From Deltaproteobacteria bacterium (GTDB lineage: Bacteria > Myxococcota_A > UBA796 > JAFGLY01): a DNA stretch of 60,442 nucleotides. The notes under the pieces are model-generated. The model had not been told where the DNA came from. It saw only the letters and a program-made list of their open reading frames with translations, and made no database searches. Of the stretch, positions 44,916 to 54,942 are shown one piece after another (position 1 is the stretch's first letter; each line of letters opens with the position of its first letter). The stretch is taken from contig JAFGLY010000168.1 of NCBI GenBank assembly GCA_016927815.1, positions 1-60,442 of the forward strand, written 5' to 3'. The translations under genes and the position numbers were made by a program.

Positions 44916-46058
44916 GTGCGCCTCCAGCGCCTCGCGATCTCGGGCTGGCGGAACCTCGCGCCGGCAGAGGTTCGACTGTCGCCCGGGCTCGTGGTGCTGT
45001 GGGGTGAGAACGGCGCGGGAAAGACCAACCTGCTGGAGGCCGCGGCGGTCCTGTGCACGCTGCGTTCGTTTCGATCCAATGCGTGGAACGAAGTCGTGTC
45101 CTGGGAGAGGATGGAGGCCTCGGTGGCTGGGAGCGTCGAAGGTCCGTCGGAGGAGCTCCGGGTGCGCGTGGAGGCGGGCCGTCGCACCGGTCCAACCGCC
45201 CTGGCCCGTTCGGCCGCCATGCGACACGTCCTCCTGGGCGGACGGGAGATCCACGATCTGGAACGCTGGTTCCGGATCTTGAGGGCCGTGGTGTTCACCC
45301 CCGACGACACGGGGATGGTCCGGGGAGGACCGGAACGCCGCAGGCAGTTTCTGGATCGCGCCGCGTTCAACGCCCACCCCAGCCACCTGGACCACGTTCG
45401 GGCCTGGCGACGCGCCCAGGCCCAGAAGTCGGCCCTGCTTAGGACCGGGACACCGGATCGACGCCTGCTCGAAACCTGGAACGAGGCCCTGGTGCGGACC
45501 GGCGTACCGGTGGCGCGGGGTCGGGCGCGGGCGGCCCGGGATCTCGCGGCTCCGCTGTCCTCGGTCCACGAGGATCTCGCCCAGGGGACCCCGGCCACCG
45601 TGCACTACCGGTGCGCCCTGGGAAATGGCCCGGACCTGGAGGGATCCTACCATCGGCTCCTGGAGGAGGTCCGGGAAGAGGAGATCCGACGCGGGATCCC
45701 CCTCGCGGGAATCCAGCGGGACGATCTCGACATCCGCATCGGCGTCTCGGGATCCATGCGGTCCGCGCGCACCTGGGGCTCCCAGGGCCAGGTCCGGACG
45801 CTGGCCCTGGCCCTGCGCCTGGCGGAGCTCGCGGTCGCAGGGATCGGTGGCGACCCGCCCCTCCTGCTCCTCGACGACCTGTCCAGCGAGGTGGACGATG
45901 GACGCCTGGCGCGCCTCGTCGCCCTCCTCGACCGGCTCTCGGGACAGGTGATCGTCACCACCACGGATCCCGGGCCCCTGATCCGCCACGCCCGAGGGAG
46001 CGTGCAGGACCTCAAGGTGCAGGCGGGAACGGTGGACCCGGACGGTGCGACAGGTTAG
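44916..46058 (+). CDS. recF: DNA replication and repair protein RecF
   Basis: RecF loads RecA at gaps. The GTG-started 380-residue protein has a Walker A GENGAGKTNLLEAA (about 30-43), the RecF signature SQGQVRTLALALRLAE (about 285-300), and Walker B LLLLDDLSSEVDDGR. The N-terminal RLQRLAISGWRNLAP is typical (LxxFRNY pattern, here GWRNL). It lies between dnaN and gyrB on the same strand. Confidence 0.95.
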   Translation: MRLQRLAISGWRNLAPAEVRLSPGLVVLWGENGAGKTNLLEAAAVLCTLRSFRSNAWNEVVSWERMEASVAGSVEGPSEELRVRVEAGRRTGPTALARSAAMRHVLLGGREIHDLERWFRILRAVVFTPDDTGMVRGGPERRRQFLDRAAFNAHPSHLDHVRAWRRAQAQKSALLRTGTPDRRLLETWNEALVRTGVPVARGRARAARDLAAPLSSVHEDLAQGTPATVHYRCALGNGPDLEGSYHRLLEEVREEEIRRGIPLAGIQRDDLDIRIGVSGSMRSARTWGSQGQVRTLALALRLAELAVAGIGGDPPLLLLDDLSSEVDDGRLARLVALLDRLSGQVIVTTTDPGPLIRHARGSVQDLKVQAGTVDPDGATG

Positions 46059-46104
46059 AAAATCCGGACCGATCGGCAGCATTCCGCCGTCCGATGTGGG
46101 TTGA

Positions 46105-48525
<2,421 letters not shown>

Positions 48526-48526
48526 C

Positions 48527-49450
48527 GTGCGTGTCCGAGACGTCCTGGACGCCCGCCTCCTGTTCGTGACCGGCAAGGGAGGCACGGGAAAGACCACGGT
48601 GGCGCTGGCGCTGGCGCGTCTGGCCGCCTCCGAGGGCCGACGGGTGGTCCTCGTGGAGGTGGACAGCCACCGGCCTACCCTCGCGTCCTGGCTGGACCTC
48701 GAGACCGCCTACGGTCCGGTCCCCGCCGGTCCGGGCCTGGACGTGGCCAACGTCACCTGGTTGGACGCCCTGGTGGACTGGCTGACCGGGATCGTCCCGG
48801 TCCAACGCATCGTCCGCCTCATCCTCACGAACCGCATGGTCCACCTCTTCCTGGACGTGACACCCGGCTCCCGGGAGGTGGTGCTGCTCGCGCGCATCGA
48901 GGCCCTGCTCGGGTCCTACGACCAGGTCGTGGTGGATCTCCCGGCGGCGGGTCACGCGGTCTCCTTCCTCAAGGTGCCCCAGCAGTCCGCGAGCCTCTTC
49001 CCCTCGGGTCCCTTGAGGCGCACGCTCGACGGCCTCGTCCTGCTCCTCTCCCGTCCGGACACCCAGGTCGTGCTCACCGCGCTTCCGGAGGAAATGGTGG
49101 TCAACGAGACGGTGGAGACCTGGGTCCGGCTCACCGGGTTCCGCCCCTCTCTGGCACTGCCGCTGGTGGTGCTCAACAAGGCCCTTCCCCCCGACCCGGA
49201 CCCCCAGTGGCGGGCGGACGTGCGGCGGGTGGCCGCACGGCACAAAGCGAGCCATCCCGCGGGCGCGGTCCTGCAGGCGGGTTTGTGGGAGGCGGAACGC
49301 GAGGAGTTGACGGCAGACGCGCTCGACCGCCTCTCTCGAGAGATCCGGGCCCGGGTGGTGCTCGTGCCGCTGGTCGACGAACTCCCCGGCCCGCTGGAGC
49401 GCGTCGGGCACGTGGAGGCGGTCCTCGGCGCCGCCCTGTCGGATCCATGA
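48527..49450 (+). CDS. ArsA/Get3-like ATPase, first of a tandem pair
   Basis: The GTG start lies 2 bp behind the gyrB stop. The 307 residues begin with a deviant Walker A FVTGKGGTGKTTVALALA (about 14-31) and continue with VVLVEVDSHRPTLASWL, VVVDLPAAGHAVSFLK (a DxxPxGH-type motif) and a long helical part. This is the ArsA/MinD/Get3 superfamily. In actinobacteria a similar adjacent pair forms a heterodimer. No arsB or arsR neighbour is present, so arsenic export is unlikely. Its stop overlaps the second ATPase gene (ATGA). Confidence 0.8.
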   Translation: MRVRDVLDARLLFVTGKGGTGKTTVALALARLAASEGRRVVLVEVDSHRPTLASWLDLETAYGPVPAGPGLDVANVTWLDALVDWLTGIVPVQRIVRLILTNRMVHLFLDVTPGSREVVLLARIEALLGSYDQVVVDLPAAGHAVSFLKVPQQSASLFPSGPLRRTLDGLVLLLSRPDTQVVLTALPEEMVVNETVETWVRLTGFRPSLALPLVVLNKALPPDPDPQWRADVRRVAARHKASHPAGAVLQAGLWEAEREELTADALDRLSREIRARVVLVPLVDELPGPLERVGHVEAVLGAALSDP

Positions 49451-50583
49451 CCGCGTCCGGCCTGGCCGATCTCCTCCTGGAGCGCCGCGTGATCGTGTGC
49501 GTCGGCTCCGGAGGGGTCGGCAAGACCACGCTCGCCGCCTCCCTCGGGATCGAGGCCGCCCGGCTGGGGCGCAGGGTCCTGGTCCTGACCATCGATCCGG
49601 CCCGCCGGCTCGCGGATGCGCTGGGCCTGCCCTCCTTCGGCAACGAGGTGCGCCGGGTCGACGTCCGCGGCGCCCTGCCCGAGGGGCACCTGGATGCGAT
49701 GATGCTGGACACCAGAGCCACGTTCGACGATCTCATCCGCCGGCTGGCGCCCGACGAGGTCCGACGGCGCGAGATCCTCGAGAACCAGGTCTACCGGCTC
49801 GTGTCCGACTCGTTCGGGTCCAGCCAGGAGTACATGGCCACCGAGAAGCTGTACGACGTGGTCGCGACGGGTCGGTACGACCTGGTCGTGCTCGACACCC
49901 CACCGGTCAAGAACGCCCTCGAGTTCCTGGACGCCCCGGGCCGACTGGCGCGGTTCCTGGACCGGCGGATCGTGAAGTGGTTCCTGACCCCCTACGACGA
50001 GAACCGGGTGTTCGGGCGCGTCCTGATCGGGACCTCCGGCGTGGTCTTCCGGCTTTTGGGCGTCATCTTCGGGCGGGAGTTCCTCGGCGAGCTGTCTCGT
50101 TTCTTCATCGCGTTCCGGGACATGTACGATGGCTTTCGCGAGCGCCACGAGGCCGTGACCCGGATCTTCGAAGACCAGGCCACCGCGTTCCTGGTCGTCA
50201 GCGCTCCCACCGAGGCCTCGGTGGACGTGGCGACCTTCTTCCGCGAGGAGCTCCTGGCACGCCGCCTGGTCCTGGGAGGCTTTCTGGTCAACCAGGTCCA
50301 CGGCTGGGGCCCGGAGGTCGAGGACCCAGCCGACATCCTGGAGCCTCTCCTCACGAACCTGCCCGAGGACCGCGCCCGGAGGGTCCGCTCCCGATGCGCG
50401 GTCGCCTACGGCCGCACGAAGGCCGTGGCCGCCCGGGAGGGCCCCTTGAGGGAGCGGATCCGGCGCTATGCCCATCCCGATCGGGTCTACGCCGAGATCC
50501 CTCTCCTCCCGGAGCCCGTGCGGGACCTGGAGGGCCTGGACGCCGTCATCCGGCACCTGTTCCCCGCGCATCCGGACCCGTGA
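49447..50583 (+). CDS. ArsA/Get3-like ATPase, second of a tandem pair
   Basis: The 378-residue protein has Walker A GSGGVGKTTLAASLGIEAA (about 20-38), TIDPARRLADALG and the diagnostic LDTPPVKNALEFLDAPG of this ATPase subgroup. It contains a long amphipathic helical part around 170-230 (LLGVIFGREFLGELSRFFIAFRDMYDGF) that may be the hydrophobic client groove of Get3-like proteins. The start overlaps the previous stop by ATGA. The tandem arrangement implies a heterodimer; the client (perhaps a tail-anchored or envelope protein) is unknown. Confidence 0.8.
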   Translation: MTASGLADLLLERRVIVCVGSGGVGKTTLAASLGIEAARLGRRVLVLTIDPARRLADALGLPSFGNEVRRVDVRGALPEGHLDAMMLDTRATFDDLIRRLAPDEVRRREILENQVYRLVSDSFGSSQEYMATEKLYDVVATGRYDLVVLDTPPVKNALEFLDAPGRLARFLDRRIVKWFLTPYDENRVFGRVLIGTSGVVFRLLGVIFGREFLGELSRFFIAFRDMYDGFRERHEAVTRIFEDQATAFLVVSAPTEASVDVATFFREELLARRLVLGGFLVNQVHGWGPEVEDPADILEPLLTNLPEDRARRVRSRCAVAYGRTKAVAAREGPLRERIRRYAHPDRVYAEIPLLPEPVRDLEGLDAVIRHLFPAHPDP

Positions 50584-50636
50584 GGCGCTATCCTTACGCC
50601 CGGGTGGCCCCACGACTGCCCGCGATGGAGACTGCC

Positions 50637-51245
50637 ATGGCCCGCCTGCACCGCCTCCTGGTTCCCGCCCTGGCTGCACTCCTGGTCCCGCGCCACGCCA
50701 CCGCGCAGAGCATGGCCATGGAGCCCATGAACCGCCTCCACGCCGGAGGCGTGGTGATGCAGGGACCTGCGGGCATGGGGCTGTCTCTCGGCTTCGACTC
50801 CCGCCTCACCCGTCTCATCTTCGTGGATGCGGGCGGGTTCGTCTCGCCCGTCTCCCTGCCGGCCGAGGCTTGGGACGGCCAGGGGGACGCGGTGGACGCC
50901 CTCCGCCTCCGACACGGCATCACGCTGTCGCCGGGACTGCGCGTTCCACACGCGCAGCCGGCGGCCTTCAGCTACGACGTGGTGATCCGGATGGGTGCGG
51001 CCGCGGCCTGGGTGTCGGACCTGTCGGATCCGGTGGACGACGTCGGACCTCCCTACACCACCACGGCCCTGGCGGCTGGGTTCGCGGGGGCCGATCTGAG
51101 CGTGCTCCGCGGCCCGATCGGTCTGCGCCTGGGATACCGGCAGTTCCTGTTCGTGCCCTTCGTCCTGGAGGAACTCTCGGACGTGATGGCCACGCGCCCC
51201 ATGGGGCATCTCGAGGTCGTCTGGCAGTTCGGCGGAGCCCGGTGA
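50637..51245 (+). CDS. Hypothetical exported outer-membrane-like protein
   Basis: The ATG of MARLHRLLVPALAALLVPRHATAQ has GGAG upstream and begins a signal peptide cleaved near ATAQ. The mature part (total 202 residues) consists of alternating strands with Gly and aromatic residues and ends MGHLEVVWQFGGAR, resembling the last strand of an outer-membrane barrel although not a canonical terminal Phe. No family is recognised. It may belong to the transcript of the ATPase pair, 53 bp downstream. Confidence 0.62.
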   Translation: MARLHRLLVPALAALLVPRHATAQSMAMEPMNRLHAGGVVMQGPAGMGLSLGFDSRLTRLIFVDAGGFVSPVSLPAEAWDGQGDAVDALRLRHGITLSPGLRVPHAQPAAFSYDVVIRMGAAAAWVSDLSDPVDDVGPPYTTTALAAGFAGADLSVLRGPIGLRLGYRQFLFVPFVLEELSDVMATRPMGHLEVVWQFGGAR

Positions 51246-51283
51246 CCGGGGTCGGGGCAGCCGCACGCGGTTCCCGGCGAGGA

Positions 51284-52189
51284 TCAGAGAGCGGCTCCGG
51301 GTGAGCAGACCAGGACGATCACGGTCGTCACCGCGTAGAGGACCACGGTGAACAGGATGGGGCGGTCCCGGTAGAGGATCTCGTCCGGAGCGGCGCCTTC
51401 TCCCCGATCCACGAGCCAGACGTACCGGAACACGCCGTACAGCACCAGGGGCAGCGTCACGAGGAGCCACTCGGTGGGGGATCCGAGCACCGTGTACAGG
51501 GCGTAGGAGAGGATGGTGCCGTTGGTCGTGATCGACTGGAAGTCCCGCAGGACCTCCGGGTTGTAGTCCGCCAGGTTGCGGCGGTGCTCCACGGCTTCGT
51601 CGCCCAGGGCGGCGATCTCGCCCCGACGCTTGTTGAAGCCCAGGAACAGCGCCCCGAAGGAGGCGCAGAGGAGCAGCCAGGGCGAGATGTACACCCCGAT
51701 GGCCACGGCCCCGGCCACGGCCCGCCAGAAGAAGCCCGCCGTGAGGAACATCACGTCCAGGATCACGACGTGCTTGAAGACCATCGAGTAGGACAGGGTC
51801 GTGGCCACGTACAGGATGGCCACGAGCAGAAAGCTGGTCCCCAGCGCTGCGGAGAGGCCGAACCCGAGCGCCGCCAGCACGATCGCCTCCGCGGCGGCGG
51901 CCGGCACGGGCAGGTCCCCGCTGGCCACGGGTCGGAGGTGCTTGGTGGGGTGCTGCCGGTCCGCCTCTTGATCCCGGATGTCGTTCACCAGGTAGCCGGC
52001 GCTCGACAGGAAGCAGAAGGCCGCGAACGCGAGGAGCGACTCGGCCCAGCCCGCCAGCTCCTCGAACCGGTAGGAAAACAGGAGTGCGGGGAAGATCAGG
52101 ATGTTCTTGGACCACTGGCGCGTCCGGAGCGCCCGCACCATGGACGCGAACCGACTCGGACGACGGGATTCGGGCGCAGAAGAACGCAT
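51284..52189 (-). CDS. UbiA-family decaprenyl-phosphate phosphoribosyltransferase-like protein
   Basis: The 301-residue membrane protein has about eight hydrophobic segments and the UbiA motif YLVNDIRDQEADRQHPTKHLRPVASG (first Asp-rich motif) followed by YSMVFKHVVILDVMFL (second region). This Asn-Asp-x2-Asp-x3-Asp with HPxKxxRP is characteristic of decaprenylphosphoryl-phosphoribose synthase-type enzymes, which transfer phosphoribose to a polyprenyl phosphate for cell-envelope arabinose-type sugars. Partner enzymes (DprE-like) are not in the window, so the actual product is unknown. It converges with the preceding outer-membrane-like gene. Confidence 0.82.
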   Translation of the reverse strand: MRSSAPESRRPSRFASMVRALRTRQWSKNILIFPALLFSYRFEELAGWAESLLAFAAFCFLSSAGYLVNDIRDQEADRQHPTKHLRPVASGDLPVPAAAAEAIVLAALGFGLSAALGTSFLLVAILYVATTLSYSMVFKHVVILDVMFLTAGFFWRAVAGAVAIGVYISPWLLLCASFGALFLGFNKRRGEIAALGDEAVEHRRNLADYNPEVLRDFQSITTNGTILSYALYTVLGSPTEWLLVTLPLVLYGVFRYVWLVDRGEGAAPDEILYRDRPILFTVVLYAVTTVIVLVCSPGAAL

Positions 52190-52263
52190 GGGTGCATCGG
52201 CTCCTTGTCGGACGTCTCGACACGCGCTCGGAGCACGCGATCCTACCCCACCCCCGGCGCCGA

Positions 52264-52297
52264 GTCCTGCACGCGGGGCACCGGTGCGGTGCAGGAC
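52264..52297. promoter_or_regulatory. Inverted repeat upstream of the Tad/Flp locus
   Basis: Perfect 9-bp arms GTCCTGCAC (52264-52272) and GTGCAGGAC (52289-52297) flank a 16-base centre that contains the palindrome CACCGGTG. It lies 46 bases upstream of the Flp-like pilin gene, within the divergent region between the UbiA-like and pilin genes. It could be an operator or a hairpin. Confidence 0.4.
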
Positions 52298-52343
52298 GTA
52301 GGGCAGCCGGCTAACCTCCGACGTACGCTACCCAGGGAGGCGC

Positions 52344-52505
52344 ATGGCTCCCCGTCGGACCCGCACGGGCCAGTCTACGGTCGAGTACCTGCTCGCGGTG
52401 GCGGTGCTCGTCACGGCCGTCGCCCTGGGGTTCGTCGCCTTCGGCGAGGCGGCGAGGGGGATCTACCGGAACGCCCGGACCACCGCCCAGCTCCCCTACC
52501 CGTGA
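52344..52505 (+). CDS. Flp-like type IVb prepilin (short)
   Basis: The 53-codon frame has GGGAGGCGC directly before the ATG. It contains a basic leader, Gly-Gln at 9-10, then STVEYLLAVAVLVTAVALGFVAF, which resembles the class III prepilin cleavage site followed by Glu-Tyr and a hydrophobic helix, as in Flp pilins. The prepilin peptidase gene follows after 7 bp, which supports substrate-enzyme pairing. The mature part is very short (about 44 residues). No other pilin gene is seen in the window. Confidence 0.8.
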   Translation: MAPRRTRTGQSTVEYLLAVAVLVTAVALGFVAFGEAARGIYRNARTTAQLPYP

Positions 52506-52512
52506 GGATCGC

Positions 52513-53013
52513 GTGTCCCAGGTCACCGTCACCGACGTGTTTTTGGCCCTCCTGCTCGCAGTGGCCGTGTTCACGGACGTACGCTCCAGCCGCATCCCCA
52601 ACGCGCTGACCTTCACGGGGATGGCGGTGGGCGTGGCCTACCAGGCCCTGCAGGGGGCGTACTTCGCGGGGGTCCTCGGGATCCTGGCGGCCTTCGTCCC
52701 CGGGTTCCTGTTCTGGCGCCTGGGCCGCGCGTGGGGCGCGGGCGACGTCAAGCTCCTCATGGCCGCCGGTGCCCTGCTCGGGCCGTGGGAGGCGCTGCGC
52801 CTCGTGGTGTTCGTGATCCTCGTGTCCATCCCGTTCAGCCTCTGGAAGCTCTGGCGCATGGGCCGCCTGCGCTCCTTCTTCACCGTGGTCCGGTCGGGCA
52901 TCCGGAAGGACACCGAGGGGCCGGCGCCCGTGTCCACGCCCTTCGCGGTGGCGATCGCGCTGGCGTGGATCGCCTTCCGACTCCTCCCCGACTGGTTCCA
53001 CATGGGGCCCTGA
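52513..53013 (+). CDS. cpaA: Prepilin peptidase (A24, CpaA/TadV type)
   Basis: This inner-membrane aspartic protease cleaves prepilin leaders. The GTG-started 166 residues include both catalytic Asp motifs: FTDVRSSRIPN (about 20-30) and GAGDVKLLMAAGALLG (about 75-90), within about five hydrophobic segments. The absence of the N-terminal methylase domain matches the short CpaA/TadV class. It follows the Flp-like gene and is separated by 1 bp from the next small gene. Confidence 0.9.
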   Translation: MSQVTVTDVFLALLLAVAVFTDVRSSRIPNALTFTGMAVGVAYQALQGAYFAGVLGILAAFVPGFLFWRLGRAWGAGDVKLLMAAGALLGPWEALRLVVFVILVSIPFSLWKLWRMGRLRSFFTVVRSGIRKDTEGPAPVSTPFAVAIALAWIAFRLLPDWFHMGP

Positions 53014-53014
53014 C

Positions 53015-53209
53015 ATGGACGAGCGCACCCTCCTGTTGCTCCTGGCCCCGCTGGTCCTGCTCGACCTGGGCGGCAAGGTCTGGGCCCTGGTGGCGCTCTC
53101 CCGGGCTCCGCGGGTGCGGGGTCCGAAGATCGCCTGGGTGCTCGTCATCCTCTTCGTGAACCTGTTCGGCTGGGTGGCCTTCCTGCTCGCGGGCCGGGAC
53201 GAGGGATGA
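53015..53209 (+). CDS. Small membrane protein, PLDc_N type
   Basis: The 64-residue protein has two membrane helices (LLLLAPLVLLDLGGKVWALVAL and KIAWVLVILFVNLFGWVAFLL) and the pattern of the phospholipase D nuclease N-terminal domain (PLDc_N) family. It begins 1 bp after cpaA, and its stop overlaps the ABC ATPase start (ATGA), so it is translated with the transporter. The function of stand-alone PLDc_N proteins is unknown; here it may be an accessory of the ABC transporter. Confidence 0.75.
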   Translation: MDERTLLLLLAPLVLLDLGGKVWALVALSRAPRVRGPKIAWVLVILFVNLFGWVAFLLAGRDEG

Positions 53210-54159
53210 CGGCCGCCCCGGCCATCCACCTCGCCGGGCTGGTGCACCGATACGGCACCCTCGAGGTGCTTCGCGGGGTGGACCTCGAGATCCGGGGACC
53301 GGGCTGCTTCGGCTTCCTGGGCGTCAACGGCGCCGGGAAGACCACCACGTTGCGGATCCTCGTCGGCTTCCTCGAGCCCGTCGCGGGATCCGTGCGGGTG
53401 CTCGGCGAACCGGTGGACCCCGGGATGCCCGGCCTGCGGGCCCGCATGGGCTACCTCCCTCAGGAGCCGGCCTTCCACCCGTGGATGACCGGCGAGGAGG
53501 TCCTGATGCTGACCGGGGCCCTGCACGGGTTCGCCCGGCGCGAGGCCCGGCGGCGCGTGGGCGAGCTCCTCGAGCGCCTCGACCTCGCGGCGGCTGCCCG
53601 CCGTCGGGTGGGCGGGTGGTCTTCCGGCATGCGGCAGCGCCTGGGGATCGCCGGGGCGCTCTTCGCCTCGCCCGATCTCCTCCTGTTGGACGAGCCCGTG
53701 GCCGCCCTGGATCCACTCGGGCGGACCGCGGTGCTCGCGCTCTTGAAGGATCTGGGCCGCTGCTCGACGGTGTTCCTCTCCAGCCACGTCCTGGCCGATC
53801 TCGAGCGGACCTGCGACCACGTCACCATCCTCCACCAGGGTCGGATCCTGGCGAGCGAGCCGCTCGCGTCTCTGGAAGGACGCTTCTTCCAGCCGGTCTT
53901 CGAGGTCGAGGCCGGAGGGGACCCGGAAGCCCTCCGGGCCGGGCTCGCGGCCCTGCCCTCGGTGGATCTCGTGGAGGATGCCGGACCAGGGGCAACGGGG
54001 ACCGAACGGGTGCGCATCTGGGCCAGAAACCGGGACGCCGCGGGCCAGGAGGTGCCCGCCCTGGTGGCCCGTCTCGGCGTCCCCTTGAGGCGCTTCGCGG
54101 CCGTGGAGCCCACGCTGGAGGAGGTGTTCGTGCGCATGGTGGACGGAGGGACCCCATGA
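53206..54159 (+). CDS. ABC transporter ATP-binding protein
   Basis: The 317-residue protein has Walker A GVNGAGKTTTL (about 39-49), Q-loop YLPQEPAF, signature WSSGMRQRLGIAGALF, Walker B LLLLDEPVAALDPLG and H-loop SSHVLADLERT. A C-terminal extension of about 90 residues follows, common for ABC-2 exporters of the NosF/CcmA type. The start overlaps the small membrane protein and the stop overlaps the permease gene (ATGA). It likely exports a lipid or copper-type substrate; unknown. Confidence 0.93.
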   Translation: MTAAPAIHLAGLVHRYGTLEVLRGVDLEIRGPGCFGFLGVNGAGKTTTLRILVGFLEPVAGSVRVLGEPVDPGMPGLRARMGYLPQEPAFHPWMTGEEVLMLTGALHGFARREARRRVGELLERLDLAAAARRRVGGWSSGMRQRLGIAGALFASPDLLLLDEPVAALDPLGRTAVLALLKDLGRCSTVFLSSHVLADLERTCDHVTILHQGRILASEPLASLEGRFFQPVFEVEAGGDPEALRAGLAALPSVDLVEDAGPGATGTERVRIWARNRDAAGQEVPALVARLGVPLRRFAAVEPTLEEVFVRMVDGGTP

Positions 54160-54941
54160 AGGGCGCACGCCTGGGGGGACTGGGCCCCATGCTGGGCAAG
54201 GAGGTCCGCGAGGTCGTGCGCACGGGCCGGCTGGCCGTGGCGCTGGTCGCCTACCTGCTCGTCGGGCTCGGATCTCCCCTGTCGGCCAAGGCCCTGCCCT
54301 TGATCCTCGACCTCGTCCCCCCCGAGCAGATGGGCGGCATGGAGATCCTGCTCACCCAGGACCCCACCGCCACCGACGCTCTGGTCCAGTACGCCAAGAA
54401 CTTCCAGGTGTTGCCCGTGCTGGCCGTGCTGCTGGTCATGGGCACCGTGTCGGGCGAACGGGCCCGGAACATCACGCCCATGCTGCTGTCCCGGCCCCTG
54501 TCCCGCCACGCCTACCTCGTGGCCAAGATCCTCGTGGCGGGAGCGCTCCACACCAGCGGCACGCTCCTCGCCGCGGCCGGATGCGCACTGTACACGGGGA
54601 TCCTCTTCCATCCCGTGGACCCGGCCGGCTTCCTCGCACTGAACGGCCTCCTCCTCCTCTTCCTCGGCTCGACGGTCGCCGTGACGATCCTCGGCAGCAC
54701 GGCCCTGCGGAGCACCGGCGCCGCGGCCGGGCTGGGGTTCGTCTACTACGCAGCGTGCGTCGCGCTCGCGGCGCTTCCCTCTCTCGGCCGCTGGTCTCCC
54801 GCCGGCCTGCTGGCCACGGCATCGGACCTGGTGGCCGGCCGGGTGCCGGAAGCGCCGATCGCGGGGGTGGCGATCGCGTCGGGGGTGGCCCTGGCCGCCC
54901 TGGCCCTGGCGGACCGGATCCTCGCCCGTCGCGAGGTCTGA
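54156..54941 (+). CDS. ABC-2 type transporter permease (NosY-like)
   Basis: The 261-residue protein has six hydrophobic segments (about 28-50, 85-110, 135-160, 170-190, 195-220, 235-255) and the typical N-terminal cytoplasmic start LGKEVREVVRTGRLAVAL. MGTVSGERARNITPMLLSRPLSRHAYLVAKI resembles the NosY/gliding-motility GldF coupling region. ATGA overlap with the ATPase gene confirms pairing. GldF-like ABC-2 permeases are known in gliding bacteria, but no direct link is shown here. Confidence 0.85.
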   Translation: MKGARLGGLGPMLGKEVREVVRTGRLAVALVAYLLVGLGSPLSAKALPLILDLVPPEQMGGMEILLTQDPTATDALVQYAKNFQVLPVLAVLLVMGTVSGERARNITPMLLSRPLSRHAYLVAKILVAGALHTSGTLLAAAGCALYTGILFHPVDPAGFLALNGLLLLFLGSTVAVTILGSTALRSTGAAAGLGFVYYAACVALAALPSLGRWSPAGLLATASDLVAGRVPEAPIAGVAIASGVALAALALADRILARREV

Positions 54942-54942
54942 C

